This document shows, in pieces, positions 17,590 through 27,409 of a DNA stretch of 64,000 bases; position 1 is the first letter of the stretch; every line of letters begins with the position of its first letter. Source of the stretch: Chelatococcus caeni (GTDB taxonomy: Bacteria; Pseudomonadota; Alphaproteobacteria; Rhizobiales; Beijerinckiaceae); the NCBI RefSeq assembly GCF_014196925.1, contig NZ_JACIEN010000001.1, positions 248,001 through 312,000 on the forward strand, given 5' to 3'. A model generated the notes under the pieces. That model was given only the letters and a program-made list of their open reading frames with translations. It was not told the origin of the DNA and made no database searches. A program made the position numbers and the translations under genes.

Positions 17590-18084
17590 ATGGCGGCTCC
17601 CAAGCACCTGTCCGACCTCGTCGAGCGCTGCATCGCGCCTGCGCTCGCCGCGCAGGGCTTCGCCTCCTCGGACATCGTCCTCGCCTGGCCGGAGATCGTC
17701 GGCGAGCGCCTTGCCCGCTTTACGGAGCCGATGCGCCTCGAGTGGCCGCGTCGCCACCGCCACATGGCGCCGGACGAGCGCTCCGAGCCGGCGACGCTCG
17801 TGGTGCGCGTCGCCTCGAGCTTCGCGCTCGACCTGCAGCACATGGCCCCCGTCGTCGTCGAGCGCGTCAACGCCCATTTCGGCTGGCGCTGCGTCGGCCG
17901 CCTCGCCCTCCGCCAGGGACCGATCGCGCGCCCGGCGCCGCGCCGGCCCGCGCCGGCCGTCGACGAGGCGACGCGGGCGAGCGTCGCCCGCGACATCGGC
18001 GACGTCGCGGACGAGAAGCTGCGCGAGGCGCTGGAGCGGCTCGGCTGCGCCGTCCTGTCGCAGGGGCGGGACACAAAGGCGTGA
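17590..18084 (+). CDS. DUF721 (DciA-like) protein
   Basis: Protein of 164 residues with the DUF721 domain: LSDLVERCIAPALAAQGF, the central Trp in VLAWPEIVGERLA, LVVRVASSFALDLQHM, and NAHFGWRCVGRLAL. DUF721 includes DciA, the helicase-loading factor that replaces DnaC/DnaI in many bacteria, so a role at replication initiation is possible but not shown. The C-terminal part (Pro/Arg-rich linker, then VADEKLREALERLG) is a short helical tail. The order mutY | DUF721-dsbA-smc recurs in related genomes as far as I recall. Confidence 0.8.
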   Translation: MAAPKHLSDLVERCIAPALAAQGFASSDIVLAWPEIVGERLARFTEPMRLEWPRRHRHMAPDERSEPATLVVRVASSFALDLQHMAPVVVERVNAHFGWRCVGRLALRQGPIARPAPRRPAPAVDEATRASVARDIGDVADEKLREALERLGCAVLSQGRDTKA

Positions 18085-18191
18085 AAGCCGGGCGGCCACG
18101 TATCTCTTGCCACATTCGCCGCCGTCCTTATGGTGTCGCGACCTTTCGGCCGGGCACCTTCGCCGGCGCGTTCATTCGGGAGACTGACGAG

Positions 18192-18836
18192 ATGACGACC
18201 AGGCGTCGTGTGATCGTGAACCTGGCGGCTGGCGCCGTCGTCACCGCCCTCGGCGGGCTCGTCGCGCTGCCGGCGCTCGCCCAGTCCTTCAGCCTGAGCG
18301 ACCTCGACGTCGCGGGCCCGCTCGGCGATGTCACGCTCGGCAAGGCGGACGCGCCGGTCACCATCATCGAATACGCCTCGGTGACCTGCTCGCACTGCGC
18401 CACCTTCCATGCCAACACCTTCCCGGCGCTGAAGGAAAAGTACATCGACACGGGCAAGGTGCGCTTCATCCTGCGCGAGTTCCCGCTCGATCCGCTGGCC
18501 ACCGCCGGCTTCATGCTGGCCCGCTGTGCCGGCAACGACAAATACTACCCCGTCACCGACATGCTGTTCGACAAGCAGCAGGTGTGGGCCTTCTCCGACA
18601 AGCCGCTCGACGCGCTGCTGCAGCTCATGAAGCAGGCGGGTTTCACACAGGAAAGTTTCGAGGCCTGCTTGAAGGACCAGAAGGTCTATGATGCCGTGAA
18701 CGCGGTGAAGAACCGCGGGGTCGAGACCTTTGGCGTCAACGCCACGCCGACCTTCTTCATCAATGGCCAGAAGCAGTCGGGGGCGCTGACTGTTGAGGAA
18801 CTCGACAAGATCCTCACGCCTCTCGTTGGCGGCTGA
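18192..18836 (+). CDS. DsbA-family thiol:disulfide protein, exported
   Basis: Periplasmic thioredoxin-fold protein of 214 residues. The signal peptide spans about 1-31 (RRR then a hydrophobic core ending ALPALAQ; the arginines allow Tat export). The active-site CXXC is CSHC (66-69) in EYASVTCSHCATFH, and the cis-Pro loop is NATPTFFI. This fits the Thioredoxin_4 (BdbD/ScsC-like) group, which oxidises or shuffles disulfides in secreted proteins. GGAG lies about 11 nt before ATG 18192. It sits 63 bp before smc; the link is positional, not functional. Confidence 0.9.
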   Translation: MTTRRRVIVNLAAGAVVTALGGLVALPALAQSFSLSDLDVAGPLGDVTLGKADAPVTIIEYASVTCSHCATFHANTFPALKEKYIDTGKVRFILREFPLDPLATAGFMLARCAGNDKYYPVTDMLFDKQQVWAFSDKPLDALLQLMKQAGFTQESFEACLKDQKVYDAVNAVKNRGVETFGVNATPTFFINGQKQSGALTVEELDKILTPLVGG

Positions 18837-18899
18837 TCGGGCCGCGCCGGTTGAAGGCCGGCGCGCTGCCGGCGTACACGCTTCCGCAGGATCTCCCGC

Positions 18900-21800
18900 A
18901 TGAAGCTCACGCGTCTCAAGATCGTGGGCTTCAAGTCCTTCGTCGAGCCGGCCGATTTCCATATCGAGCCGGGGCTGACGGGCGTCGTCGGGCCGAACGG
19001 CTGCGGCAAGTCGAACCTCGTCGAGGCCCTGCGCTGGGTGATGGGCGAGAGCTCGCACAAGTCCATGCGCGCCTCGGGCATGGACGACGTCATCTTCGCC
19101 GGCTCCGGCAACCGCCCGGCGCGCAACAGCGCCGAGGTCATGCTCACCATCGACAACGGCGAGCGCATCGCGCCGGCCGCCTTCAACGACGCGGACACGC
19201 TCGAGGTGTCGCGCAAGATCGTGCGCGAGTCGGGCTCGACCTATCGCATCAACGGCCGCGAGGTGCGCGCCCGCGACGTGCAGCTGCTCTTTGCGGATGC
19301 GGCGACCGGCGCGCGCTCGCCGGCCATGGTGCGCCAGGGCCAGATCGGCGAGCTGATCGCGGCCAAGCCCCAGGCGCGCCGGCGCATCCTGGAGGATGCG
19401 GCCGGCATCGCCGGCCTGCACACCCGCCGCCACGAGGCCGAGCTGCGCCTGCGCGCCGCGGAAGACAACCTGCAGCGGCTCGAGGACGTGCTCGGCGAGA
19501 TCGGCGGGCAGATCGACGGGCTGCGCCGCCAGGGCCGGCAGGCGCAGCGTTATCGCGCACTCTCGGCCGACATTCGCAAGCTCGAGGCGATGCTGGCGCT
19601 GATCGCCTATCGCGAGGCGCGCGACCAGACCGCCGCCGCCGAGCGGGAGCTGGAGGCCCAGGTGCGCGACGTCGCCGAGGCGACCCGCGTGCAGGCCGAG
19701 ACGGCGCGGCTACAGGCCATCGCCGCGCACGAGATGCCGAAGCTGCGCGAGGCCGCCGCCGCGGCGGGCGCCGCGCTGCAGCGCCTCGTCAATGCCCGCA
19801 CCGAGCTCGACAACGAGGAGCGCCGGGCGAGGGACCGCGCCGCCGAGCTGGTGCGCCGCAAGGCCGAGCTCGACCGTGACCTTGCGCGCGAGACGGCGCT
19901 CGCCGCCGATGCCGCCGCCTCCGCCGAGCGCCTCGGCGAGGAGGATACGGCCCTCGCCGCGGAGGGCGAGGACGGTGCCGTCCTCGTCGAGGAGGCGCAG
20001 GCCGCGCTCGTCGATCTCGACAGCGACCTCGTCGAGGCCGAGGCGGCGCTCGCTGCCCTGCAGCAGCAGGTGTCGGACCTCAACGCCCATCGTGCCGGCC
20101 TCGAACGGGCCGAGCGCGAGGAAGCCGCCCGGGCCGAGCGCCTGGCCGGCGAGCGCCGGCGCATCGAGGCCGAGCGCGCCGCGCTCGACGCCGAGGGCAC
20201 CGAGCCGGAGGCGATCGCCCGTCTCGCCGAGGAGCTCGCGATCGCCGAGGAGCGGCTGGAGGAGACGGAAATCGCCGCCGCCGAGGCGCGCGAGACCCTG
20301 GCCGCCGCGCGCGAGGCCGAGGCCCGCCTGCGCGGTCCCGCGAGCGAGGCAGGCCGCCAGGCCGACCGGCTGGAGGCGGAGGCGGCGACGCTCGCCAAGC
20401 TCTTCGCCGCGCCCGCCGAAGGCACCTTTGCCCCGGTCGTCGACGCGCTTGCCGTCGACAAGGGCTTCGAGGCGGCCCTCGGCGCTGCGCTCGGCGACGA
20501 TCTCGACCTGTCGACGGATCCGGCCGCGCCGGCCCGCTGGACGAACCCCGCCGCGGCCCCGGACGATCCGGTCCTGCCGGCGGAGGCGCGGCCTCTTGCC
20601 GCGCATGTGCGTGGCGTGCCCGAGCTTGCGCGCCGCCTGTCACAGGTCGGCCTCGTCGCGGAAGCGGACGGCGAGCGCCTCAGCCGGGAGCTGAAGCCGG
20701 GCCAGACGCTGGTCTCGTCCGATGGCGCCGTATGGCGCTGGGACGGCCTCGTCGCCGAGGCCGGCGCGCCGACGGCGGCGACGCGTCGCCTCGCCGAGCG
20801 CAACCGGCTCAACGATCTTGTCGCCGCCGCCGCTGCGGCGCGCGAGGAGGCTGAAGCGCACCGCGCCGGGCTCGACCGCGCTCAGGCGGCGATTCGCGAG
20901 GCGGCCCAGCGCGAGGGCGATGCGCTCGAAGCGGCGCGCGCCGCGCGGCGCGCCCTCGACGGCGCGCGCGAGCAGCTCGCCGCCGCCGAGCGCCGGGCGG
21001 CACAGGTCGCGACCCGCCGCTCCGCCCTCGACGAGGCGCTGAGCCGCATCGTCACCGACGAGGAGGAGGCGCGCCGCCGGATCGCGGAGGCGCGGGAGGC
21101 CTTGGCGCGCAGCGGCGATGTCGCTGCGGTCGAGAAGGACGTGCTGGAGGCGCGCACCCGGGTCGCCGAGCGGCGCAGCGCCGCCGCCGAGGCCCGCGCC
21201 GCCGCCCAGACCCTGCAGCGCGAGGCCGAGCTGCGTGCCCGCCGGCGCGAGGCTATCGCCGCCGAGGTCCGGGCCTGGAAGGAGCGGCGCACGCGCGCGC
21301 TGTCCGCCATCGGCGAGATCGAGCACCGGATCGAGGAGACGGTGATCGAGCAGGTGACGCTGGAGGAGGCGCCGGAGGATTTCGAGCAGCGCCGCCGCGC
21401 GCTCGTCGCCGAGATCGAGGCGGCGGAGGAGCGCCGGCGCGAGGCGGGCGATCAGCTGGCCGAGGGCGAGACCAAGCTCGCCGAGGCCGACAAGGCGGCC
21501 CGGGCGGCGCTGGAACAGCTGTCGGCGGTGCGTGAGGCGCGGGCCGGCACGGAAGCGCGGCTCGAGGCGGCGCGGGCGCGCCTTGCCGATGTCGTGCGTC
21601 ATATCGGCGACACCCTCGATTCGAGCCCCGCCGCGCTGCACGAGCTTGCCGGCGTCGTCGCCGATGCCGCCTTGCCGCCGGCCGGCGATGTCGAGGGGCG
21701 CGTCGCCCAGCTCAAGGCCGATCGCGAGCGGCTCGGCGCCGTCAACCTGCGGGCCGACATCGAGCTCGAGGAGGCGGAGGGCAAGCGCGAGGCGCTGGTC

Positions 21801-22358
21801 AAGGAGCGCGACGACCTGACGGAGGCGATCCGCCGCCTGCGCCAGGCCATCGCCAGCCTCAACAAGGAGGGGCGGGAGCGCCTGCTCGCCGCCTTCGACG
21901 TGGTCAACGGCCATTTCCAGCGCCTGTTCACCACGCTCTTCGGCGGCGGCTCGGCCGAATTGTCGCTGGTCGATTCCGACGACCCGCTGGAGGCGGGGCT
22001 CGAGATCTTCGCTCGTCCCCCGGGCAAGAAGCCGCAGGTGATGACGCTGCTCTCGGGCGGCGAGCAGGCCCTCACCGCGACCGCGCTCATCTTTGCCGTC
22101 TTCCTCACCAATCCCTCGCCCATCTGCGTGCTCGACGAGGTCGACGCCCCGCTCGACGACGCCAATGTCGAGCGCTACTGCGATCTCCTGCAGGACATGG
22201 TGCGCCAGACGCAGACGCGCTTCCTCGTCATCACCCACAATCCCATCACCATGGCGCGCATGAACCGGCTCTTCGGCGTGACCATGGCCGAGCGCGGCGT
22301 CTCGCAGCTCGTGTCGGTCGATCTTGCGGCCGCCGAGCAAATTCTGGAGGCGGTTTGA
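18900..22358 (+). CDS. smc: Chromosome segregation protein SMC
   Basis: Condensin ATPase of 1152 residues. The N-terminal head has Walker [10 protein letters not shown] (31-39). Long Ala/Glu/Arg-rich coiled coils follow at about 165-490 and 640-940, with a hinge between (about 490-640). The C-terminal head carries the ABC signature LLSGGEQ (about 1050) and Walker [11 protein letters not shown] (about 1075). Two heads dimerise on ATP to entrap DNA. ScpA and ScpB are not in the window. Composition is very high in Ala, Arg and Glu, typical of high-GC relatives. Confidence 0.97.
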   Translation: MKLTRLKIVGFKSFVEPADFHIEPGLTGVVGPNGCGKSNLVEALRWVMGESSHKSMRASGMDDVIFAGSGNRPARNSAEVMLTIDNGERIAPAAFNDADTLEVSRKIVRESGSTYRINGREVRARDVQLLFADAATGARSPAMVRQGQIGELIAAKPQARRRILEDAAGIAGLHTRRHEAELRLRAAEDNLQRLEDVLGEIGGQIDGLRRQGRQAQRYRALSADIRKLEAMLALIAYREARDQTAAAERELEAQVRDVAEATRVQAETARLQAIAAHEMPKLREAAAAAGAALQRLVNARTELDNEERRARDRAAELVRRKAELDRDLARETALAADAAASAERLGEEDTALAAEGEDGAVLVEEAQAALVDLDSDLVEAEAALAALQQQVSDLNAHRAGLERAEREEAARAERLAGERRRIEAERAALDAEGTEPEAIARLAEELAIAEERLEETEIAAAEARETLAAAREAEARLRGPASEAGRQADRLEAEAATLAKLFAAPAEGTFAPVVDALAVDKGFEAALGAALGDDLDLSTDPAAPARWTNPAAAPDDPVLPAEARPLAAHVRGVPELARRLSQVGLVAEADGERLSRELKPGQTLVSSDGAVWRWDGLVAEAGAPTAATRRLAERNRLNDLVAAAAAAREEAEAHRAGLDRAQAAIREAAQREGDALEAARAARRALDGAREQLAAAERRAAQVATRRSALDEALSRIVTDEEEARRRIAEAREALARSGDVAAVEKDVLEARTRVAERRSAAAEARAAAQTLQREAELRARRREAIAAEVRAWKERRTRALSAIGEIEHRIEETVIEQVTLEEAPEDFEQRRRALVAEIEAAEERRREAGDQLAEGETKLAEADKAARAALEQLSAVREARAGTEARLEAARARLADVVRHIGDTLDSSPAALHELAGVVADAALPPAGDVEGRVAQLKADRERLGAVNLRADIELEEAEGKREALVKERDDLTEAIRRLRQAIASLNKEGRERLLAAFDVVNGHFQRLFTTLFGGGSAELSLVDSDDPLEAGLEIFARPPGKKPQVMTLLSGGEQALTATALIFAVFLTNPSPICVLDEVDAPLDDANVERYCDLLQDMVRQTQTRFLVITHNPITMARMNRLFGVTMAERGVSQLVSVDLAAAEQILEAV

Positions 22359-22459
22359 CCCGGCAATTGGCGAGCCAATTGTTCATGAGTGGCGTCACAT
22401 TGCCGTCGGAATCGGAATTCTCCTTAAATATCAACTAATTGATTGTTTCTGCCGCATTC

Positions 22460-22488
22460 TTGACAGGGGTGGGGCACGACAATATGGT
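22460..22488 (+). promoter_or_regulatory. Sigma-70-type promoter of the atp Fo operon
   Basis: A consensus TTGACA (22460-22465) and TATGGT (22483-22488) are separated by exactly 17 bp, 57 bp before the atpI start, in the AT-rich gap after smc. This is the best-looking housekeeping promoter in the window. Confidence 0.7.
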
Positions 22489-22544
22489 GCGCCCGGCTTC
22501 AAGGCCGGATTTTCGGTGCACTTTCAACCGCACGGGAGGATCGC

Positions 22545-22919
22545 ATGGCGAAACCCGACGAGCGGAAGGACGGTGCCGGAAAGCCGGCCGACGGTGGACC
22601 GGCCGATCTTTCGGCAAGGCTCAGGCATCTCGACGAAGGGCTCCGGCGGGTCTCCGCCAATCAGCCGAAGGATGCGGAGCCCGCGTCGGGGTCGATGTCG
22701 AACCAGAGCGCGCTCGGGCAGGCCTTCCGGCTGTCCGCGGAGTTCGTGTCGGGCGTCTTGGCCGGCGGACTGCTCGGTTGGATCATCGATCGGCTGGCCG
22801 GTACGGCACCGTGGGGCCTCGTTGTCTGCCTCCTGCTCGGCTTCTGCGCCGGCATGCTCAATCTGGCGCGCGCCTCCGGCGCGTTCCCCGGATGGGGCGG
22901 GAAGAGCGGACAGAAGTGA
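22545..22919 (+). CDS. atpI: ATP synthase protein I (AtpI-like)
   Basis: Small membrane protein of 124 residues. The N-terminal 60 residues are charged and soluble; then two hydrophobic segments follow ([20 protein letters not shown] and [21 protein letters not shown]) with the conserved Gly-rich pattern of AtpI/AtpZ. Such proteins aid c-ring assembly or Mg2+/Ca2+ movement and are not part of the finished enzyme. GGGAGG lies 6 nt upstream. It is first in the Fo cluster. Confidence 0.88.
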   Translation: MAKPDERKDGAGKPADGGPADLSARLRHLDEGLRRVSANQPKDAEPASGSMSNQSALGQAFRLSAEFVSGVLAGGLLGWIIDRLAGTAPWGLVVCLLLGFCAGMLNLARASGAFPGWGGKSGQK

Positions 22920-22980
22920 CGTTTCCAAGGCCCGTCGGCGTCCGCCGCCGGGCGATCCGCGCAGGGACAGAAGGTCGGCG

Positions 22981-23754
22981 ATGGCTGCGAACCCGATCGA
23001 GCAGTTCGAGATCAAGAATCTCATCCCCCTCGGCAATATCGGCGGGCAGGAGATCGCTTTCACGAACTCGGCGCTCTTCATGGTCGGCGCGGTGGCGCTG
23101 ATCACGCTCGGCTTCACGGCCGCGACGGCGGGCCGTTCGCTGGTGCCGGGCCGCGCCCAGGCGGCGGCCGAGGTGCTCTACGAGTTCGTCGCCGGCACGC
23201 TGCGGCAATCGGCGGGCGAGAAGGGGATGAAGTTCTTCCCCTTCGTGTTCTCGCTCTTCATGTTCGTGCTGACCTGCAACCTGCTCGGCATGATCCCGGG
23301 CTTCTTCACGGTCACCAGCCACGTCATCGTCACCTTCTCCCTGGCGATCCTCGTCATCGGCACGGTGATCGTCTACGGCTTCGTCAAGCACGGCGCCCAC
23401 TTCCTCAGGCTCTTCGTGCCCTCCGGCGTTCCCGGCTGGCTGCTGCCGTTCATGGTGGTGATCGAGCTCATCTCCTTCCTGTCGCGCCCGATCTCGCTGT
23501 CGCTGCGTCTGTTCGCGAACATGCTGGCCGGCCACGTGGCGCTCAAGGTCTTCGCCGGTTTCATCGTCGGCCTCGGCGGTCTGGCCGCCAGCGGCGGCAT
23601 GACGGGTGTCTTCGGTGTTGCGGGGGCGGCGCTGCCGCTCGCGATGGCGGTGGCGCTCACGGCTTTCGAGTTCCTCGTCGCTTTCCTGCAGGCCTACGTC
23701 TTCACGATCCTGACCTGCATCTACCTTCACGACGCGTTGCACCCGGGGCACTAA
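22981..23754 (+). CDS. atpB: ATP synthase Fo subunit a
   Basis: Membrane stator subunit that forms the two proton half-channels. It has 257 residues and about 6 hydrophobic helices. The essential Arg is R176 in [14 protein letters not shown], and partner residues lie in the last helix ([15 protein letters not shown], with E230 and Q237). Start ATG 22981 has GAAGG about 7 nt upstream. It lies 61 bp after atpI and 56 bp before atpE. Confidence 0.97.
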   Translation: MAANPIEQFEIKNLIPLGNIGGQEIAFTNSALFMVGAVALITLGFTAATAGRSLVPGRAQAAAEVLYEFVAGTLRQSAGEKGMKFFPFVFSLFMFVLTCNLLGMIPGFFTVTSHVIVTFSLAILVIGTVIVYGFVKHGAHFLRLFVPSGVPGWLLPFMVVIELISFLSRPISLSLRLFANMLAGHVALKVFAGFIVGLGGLAASGGMTGVFGVAGAALPLAMAVALTAFEFLVAFLQAYVFTILTCIYLHDALHPGH

Positions 23755-23810
23755 CAGGGCGCGTCGGTAGTCTTGAAACCAGCCTCATACGAACCTCAGG
23801 AGACCTTGTG

Positions 23811-24038
23811 ATGGATCCCGTTGCTGCGAAGTACATCGGCGCCGGCCTCGCCTGCCTTGGCATGGGTCTTGCCGCCATGGGCGTGGGTAACATTTTCGGC
23901 AACTACCTGTCGGGCGCCCTGCGCAACCCGTCGGCCGCCGATTCGCAGTTCGGCCGCACCTTCATCGGTGCCGCTCTCGCGGAAGGTCTCGGCATCTTCG
24001 CGCTCGTCGTCGCGCTGGTCCTGCTCTTCGTCGCGTAA
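23811..24038 (+). CDS. atpE: ATP synthase Fo subunit c
   Basis: Rotor-ring hairpin of 75 residues with two hydrophobic helices joined by the polar loop GALRNPSA. The proton-binding carboxylate is E58 in the second helix (GAALAEGLGIFALV). Helix 1 carries Gly/Ala packing residues (GAGLACLGMGLAAMGVG). The ATG at 23811 is favoured by AGGAG about 8 nt upstream, rather than the GTG immediately before it. Confidence 0.97.
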   Translation: MDPVAAKYIGAGLACLGMGLAAMGVGNIFGNYLSGALRNPSAADSQFGRTFIGAALAEGLGIFALVVALVLLFVA

Positions 24039-24113
24039 CGCGGCGCAGCCGACCTGCCGATCAACGGGTTGGAAGGGCGCCCCGCGCGCCCTTCGCTGAG
24101 AGACTGAACTGCC

Positions 24114-24659
24114 ATGGCTCAACCGATCACCGCGCATGCCGAAGTGCCAGGCATCGAGGGCGAGGGTGCAAACTTCCCGCCTTTCGACGTCAACACCTTC
24201 GGCTCACAGCTCCTCTGGCTGGCGATCACCTTCGCTGTCCTCTACCTGCTGATGTCGCGGGTGATCGTGCCGCGGCTCTCCGGCATCCTGGAGGACCGTC
24301 GCAGCCGGATCGCCGGCGACCTCAGGATCGCCGCCGAATCGAAGGCCCGGGCCGAGGAGGCCGGTGAGGCCTACGAGAAGGCGCTGGCCGAGGCGCGCGG
24401 CCGGGCCCAGGCCCTGGCGCAGGAGACGCGTGACAAGCTCGCGGCCGAGACGGCGGAAAAGCGCGCCGCGCTCGAGGCCGAGCTGGCGCGCAACCTCGCC
24501 GACGCCGAGGCCCGCATCACCGCGGGCAAGGACAAGGCCATGGGCAATGTCGAAGCCATCGCCAGCGATGCCGCGACGGCCATCGTCGAGCGCCTGACGG
24601 GTCAGGCGCCGGCGGGGGACGCGGTGTCGACGGCGGTCGGCAAGGCAATGGCGCAGTGA
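24114..24659 (+). CDS. atpG: ATP synthase Fo subunit b'
   Basis: Peripheral stalk subunit of 181 residues. About 30 N-terminal residues precede one membrane helix (QLLWLAITFAVLYLLMSRVI, about 37-56); a long charged coiled coil rich in Ala, Glu, Arg and Lys then runs to the C-terminus. Being the first and longer of two b-type genes, with a PPFD motif before the helix, it is b'; it pairs with b to hold F1 against rotation. Gene symbols for b' vary (atpG, atpF2, atpX). Confidence 0.93.
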   Translation: MAQPITAHAEVPGIEGEGANFPPFDVNTFGSQLLWLAITFAVLYLLMSRVIVPRLSGILEDRRSRIAGDLRIAAESKARAEEAGEAYEKALAEARGRAQALAQETRDKLAAETAEKRAALEAELARNLADAEARITAGKDKAMGNVEAIASDAATAIVERLTGQAPAGDAVSTAVGKAMAQ

Positions 24660-24669
24660 GGGCGGTCTG

Positions 24670-25155
24670 ATGCTCGAGAACACCACCTTCTGGGTCGCCG
24701 TCGCCTTCGTCATCTTCTTCGCCATCGTGCTGCGGGCCGGCGCCCACAGGTTCGCCGGCAAGGCGCTCGACGAGCGCGGCCAGCGCATCAAGGCCGAGCT
24801 CGAGGAAGCGGCCCGCCTGCGCGGCGAGGCCGAGGCGCTCCTCAAGGAATACGAGGCCAAGCGCCAGGCGGCCGAGGCCGAGGCTGCGGCCATCGTGACG
24901 AGCGCCCGCGAGGAAGCCGAGCGCGTCGCCAAGGAGGCGCACGAGCGCGTCGCCGAATTCGTCGCCCGCCGCACGGCCGCCGCCGAGGCCAAGATCGCCC
25001 AGGCCGAGACCCAGGCTGCCGCCGAAGTCCGCGCCGCCGCGGCTGATGCTGCTGTCAAGGCCGCCGAGCAGATCCTGCGCGACACGGTCAAGGGCAAGCT
25101 CGCCGAGGACATCTTCGCCAAGGGGCTCGGCGAGGTGAAGGGCAAGCTCAACTGA
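24670..25155 (+). CDS. atpF: ATP synthase Fo subunit b
   Basis: Second peripheral stalk subunit, 161 residues. The membrane helix lies right at the N-terminus (FWVAVAFVIFFAIVLRAGAH, about 7-26), followed by a continuous coiled coil (QRIKAELEEAARLRGEAEALL onward) and the C-terminal delta-binding region (ADAAVKAAEQILRDTVKGKL). It starts 10 nt after b' and ends the cluster, with a strong terminator 28 bp later. The F1 genes are not in this window, as usual in this order where Fo and F1 are separate operons. Confidence 0.95.
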   Translation: MLENTTFWVAVAFVIFFAIVLRAGAHRFAGKALDERGQRIKAELEEAARLRGEAEALLKEYEAKRQAAEAEAAAIVTSAREEAERVAKEAHERVAEFVARRTAAAEAKIAQAETQAAAEVRAAAADAAVKAAEQILRDTVKGKLAEDIFAKGLGEVKGKLN

Positions 25156-25183
25156 GCCTTCCACGGACCGATCAGCTATCGAG

Positions 25184-25212
25184 CGGCCGCCTTCGGGCGG
25201 CCGTTTTCTTTT
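25184..25212 (+). terminator. Rho-independent terminator of the atp Fo operon
   Basis: Stem CGGCCGCC (25184-25191) and GGCGGCCG (25196-25203) with a TTCG tetraloop, followed by TTTTCTTTT. This is a textbook intrinsic terminator 28 bp after the subunit b stop. Confidence 0.92.
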
Positions 25213-25334
25213 GGGGCCGTACTTCCGCCGGTGCAGGTCAGGGAGAAGGACGTCACGAGGGCTTGAGGAGGGCATGCCTTGATCGCGCCGCCGCCCTGTG
25301 GATTGATGGCGCCTCCATCGCTCGGGAGACGGAC

Positions 25335-25673
25335 ATGGCACGCACGGCTCGCCGCATCGCGGCACTGCTCGTCACGGGCGTCGCTTTCGCCGCAGGGCTC
25401 TCGACCTCCGCCGGTGCCGACGAGCGCATGCGGCTGCCGCCGCCGTCACGTGGCGATTCGGTCGGCCATTGCGCCATCCATGGTCCGGGCTTCGTGCAGA
25501 TCGCCGGATCGGACACCTGCGTGCGCCTCGGCGGGCGGGTGCGGGCCGAGGGGATGACCCGCAAAGGGGCGAGCGGCACCATGGCCGGCGGGCGCGCCAC
25601 GCTCGACGTGCGCGTGCCGACCGGCATCGGCCCCATGCGCGGCTATGTCAGCGGCACGGTGAACGGGAACTGA
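25335..25673 (+). CDS. Short exported porin-like protein
   Basis: Protein of 112 residues with a Sec signal peptide (about 1-28, ending STSAGA). The mature part contains CAIHGPGFVQIAGSDTC and then VRLGGRVRAE. This resembles the N-terminal disulfide-linked strand pair of alphaproteobacterial Porin_2 (Omp2-like) proteins, in which CxxYGxGFxxIPGTDTC-GGxVR is conserved. Full porins run 300-500 residues; this gene stops after one more strand-like segment (GYVSGTVNGN), so it cannot form a barrel alone. It has a good start (GGGAGA 5 nt upstream) and is not obviously a broken gene, since no porin remnant follows. Confidence 0.6.
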   Translation: MARTARRIAALLVTGVAFAAGLSTSAGADERMRLPPPSRGDSVGHCAIHGPGFVQIAGSDTCVRLGGRVRAEGMTRKGASGTMAGGRATLDVRVPTGIGPMRGYVSGTVNGN

Positions 25674-25681
25674 GCCCGCCA

Positions 25682-25797
25682 TTTCCCCTCCCCCCTTGCG
25701 GGGAGGGGTAGGGGTGGGGGTGGCGCAGCATGCAGGAGGCCGTGTTCTTGCGTCACGGCCCCCACCCCCGGCCCCTCCCCGCAAGGGGGAGGGGAGA
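25682..25797. repeat. GC-rich palindrome pair after the porin-like gene
   Basis: Left arm 25682-25724 and right arm 25757-25797 are inverted copies (CCCCTCCCC/GCAAGGGGGAGGGG with GGGGTGGGGG tails) around a 32 bp core. It lies between two convergent genes and could act as a bidirectional terminator. Confidence 0.8.
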
Positions 25798-25840
25798 AGG
25801 GGCGCCCGGCTCGGGGGCGAGGTGACAGGCCGCCGACGGC

Positions 25841-27409
25841 CTACTCCGCCGCTTCGGCGACCGGCTCGGGAGCCGTCCAGCGCAGCACCGGCTGGCGCGC
25901 CGCGCGCGTCTCGTCGAGGCGCCGGCGCGGGGCGTGATAGGGGGCCCCGGTGAAGCGTGCCGTGTCCCCGTCGCGCACGGCGAAGGCGAGGTCGCGCAGC
26001 GTGGCGATGAAGAGGTCGAGGGAGGCCTTCGATTCGCTCTCCGTCGGCTCGATCAGCATGGCCCCGTGCACGACGAGCGGGAAATAGACCGTCATCGGGT
26101 GGTAGCCCTCGTCGATCATCGCCTTGGCGAAATCGAGCGTCGTCACCCCCGTGCCCTTGAGCCAGCTGTCGTCGAACAGCACCTCATGCATGCAGGCCCG
26201 GTTGCCGAAGGGCAGCGACATCAGGTCCGCGAGGCATGCGCGCACATAGTTGGCGTTGAGCACCGCATCTTCCGAGGCCTGCTTCAGCCCGTCCGCCCCG
26301 TGCGAGAGCATGAAGGCGAGCGCGCGCACGAACATGCCCATCTGGCCGTGGAAGGCCGTGAGCCGCCCGAGCGGTGACTGGTCCGACGCTGCCGCGTGCT
26401 CGACGAGCGAGAAGCGCCCGTCGTCGAGCCTCACATAGGGCAGGGGGGCGAAGGCCGCGAGCCTGTCCGACAGCACCACCGGCCCCGCGCCCGGCCCGCC
26501 GCCGCCGTGCGGCGTCGAGAAGGTCTTGTGCAGGTTGATGTGCATGGCGTCGACGCCGAGGTCGCCGGGCCGCGCCTTGCCGACGATGGCATTGAAGTTC
26601 GCCCCGTCGCAGTAGAAATAGCCGCCCGCCTCGTGGATGACGCGGGCGATCTCGACGACGTCGCGCTCGAAGAGCCCGCAGGTGTTCGGGTTCGTCAGCA
26701 TGATGGCGGCGGTGTCGGGCCCCGCGAGCTTTGCCACCTCGGCCGGATCGACCGTGCCGTCCTCTCGCGCCGGCACCGCCTTCACCGTGAAGCCGATGAG
26801 CGCGGCGGTGGCGGGATTGGTGCCGTGGGCCGAATCGGGCACCAGCACGACGTTGCGCGTGGCCGTCTCGCCCCGGGCCGCGATGGCCGCCTTGATCGCC
26901 GCCATGCCGGCGAGTTCGCCGTGCGCACCGGCCTTGGGCGAGAGCGTCACGGCCGGCATGCCGGTCAGTTCCTTCAGCCAGTGGGCGAGCTCGTCCATGA
27001 GCGCCAGCGCCCCCTGCACGGTCGAGGCCGGCTGCAGCGGATGGACGTCGGCGAAGCCCGGCAGCCGCGCCATCCGCTCGTTGAGGCGCGGGTTGTGCTT
27101 CATGGTGCACGAGCCGAGCGGGAAGAGGCCGGTGTCGATGCCGTAGTTCTTCTGCGACAGGCGCACGTAGTGGCGCATCGCCTCCGGCTCGGAGAGGCCC
27201 GGCAGGCCGATGGCCCCCTTGCGCACGAGGCCGCCGAGGCGGTCGGCTACGGGCGCCGGCTCGTCGAGATCGACCCCGGTCACATCCGTGCGGCCGAACT
27301 CGAAGATCAACGGCTCCTCCTGCTGGAGGGCGCGGTTGCCGGTGAAGGTCGGGTGGTCGTTTTCAGCCCCCGCGCCCGGCGTGGTGGGACGTCCCTGGCG
27401 ATTCAGCAT
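25841..27409 (-). CDS. gcvPB: Glycine dehydrogenase (decarboxylating) subunit 2
   Basis: C-terminal half of the split P-protein of the glycine cleavage system, 522 residues. It binds PLP through the lysine in INLHKTFSTPHGG (K295). Glycine-rich PLP/cofactor loops (VPDSAHGTNPA; TNPNTCGLFE; FHGQMGMFVRA) are intact. With GcvPA it decarboxylates glycine and loads the aminomethyl group on GcvH. It is separated from gcvPA by a DUF559 gene and overlaps that gene's stop by 7 bp. The start at 27409 is the first Met of the conserved N-terminus. Confidence 0.96.
   Translation of the reverse strand: MLNRQGRPTTPGAGAENDHPTFTGNRALQQEEPLIFEFGRTDVTGVDLDEPAPVADRLGGLVRKGAIGLPGLSEPEAMRHYVRLSQKNYGIDTGLFPLGSCTMKHNPRLNERMARLPGFADVHPLQPASTVQGALALMDELAHWLKELTGMPAVTLSPKAGAHGELAGMAAIKAAIAARGETATRNVVLVPDSAHGTNPATAALIGFTVKAVPAREDGTVDPAEVAKLAGPDTAAIMLTNPNTCGLFERDVVEIARVIHEAGGYFYCDGANFNAIVGKARPGDLGVDAMHINLHKTFSTPHGGGGPGAGPVVLSDRLAAFAPLPYVRLDDGRFSLVEHAAASDQSPLGRLTAFHGQMGMFVRALAFMLSHGADGLKQASEDAVLNANYVRACLADLMSLPFGNRACMHEVLFDDSWLKGTGVTTLDFAKAMIDEGYHPMTVYFPLVVHGAMLIEPTESESKASLDLFIATLRDLAFAVRDGDTARFTGAPYHAPRRRLDETRAARQPVLRWTAPEPVAEAAE

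Noticed and set aside
25335-25673. Porin pseudogene
   Set aside because: No remnant of the missing barrel follows within the gap, the start and signal peptide are intact, and the reading frame ends cleanly; kept as a short gene with moderate confidence.
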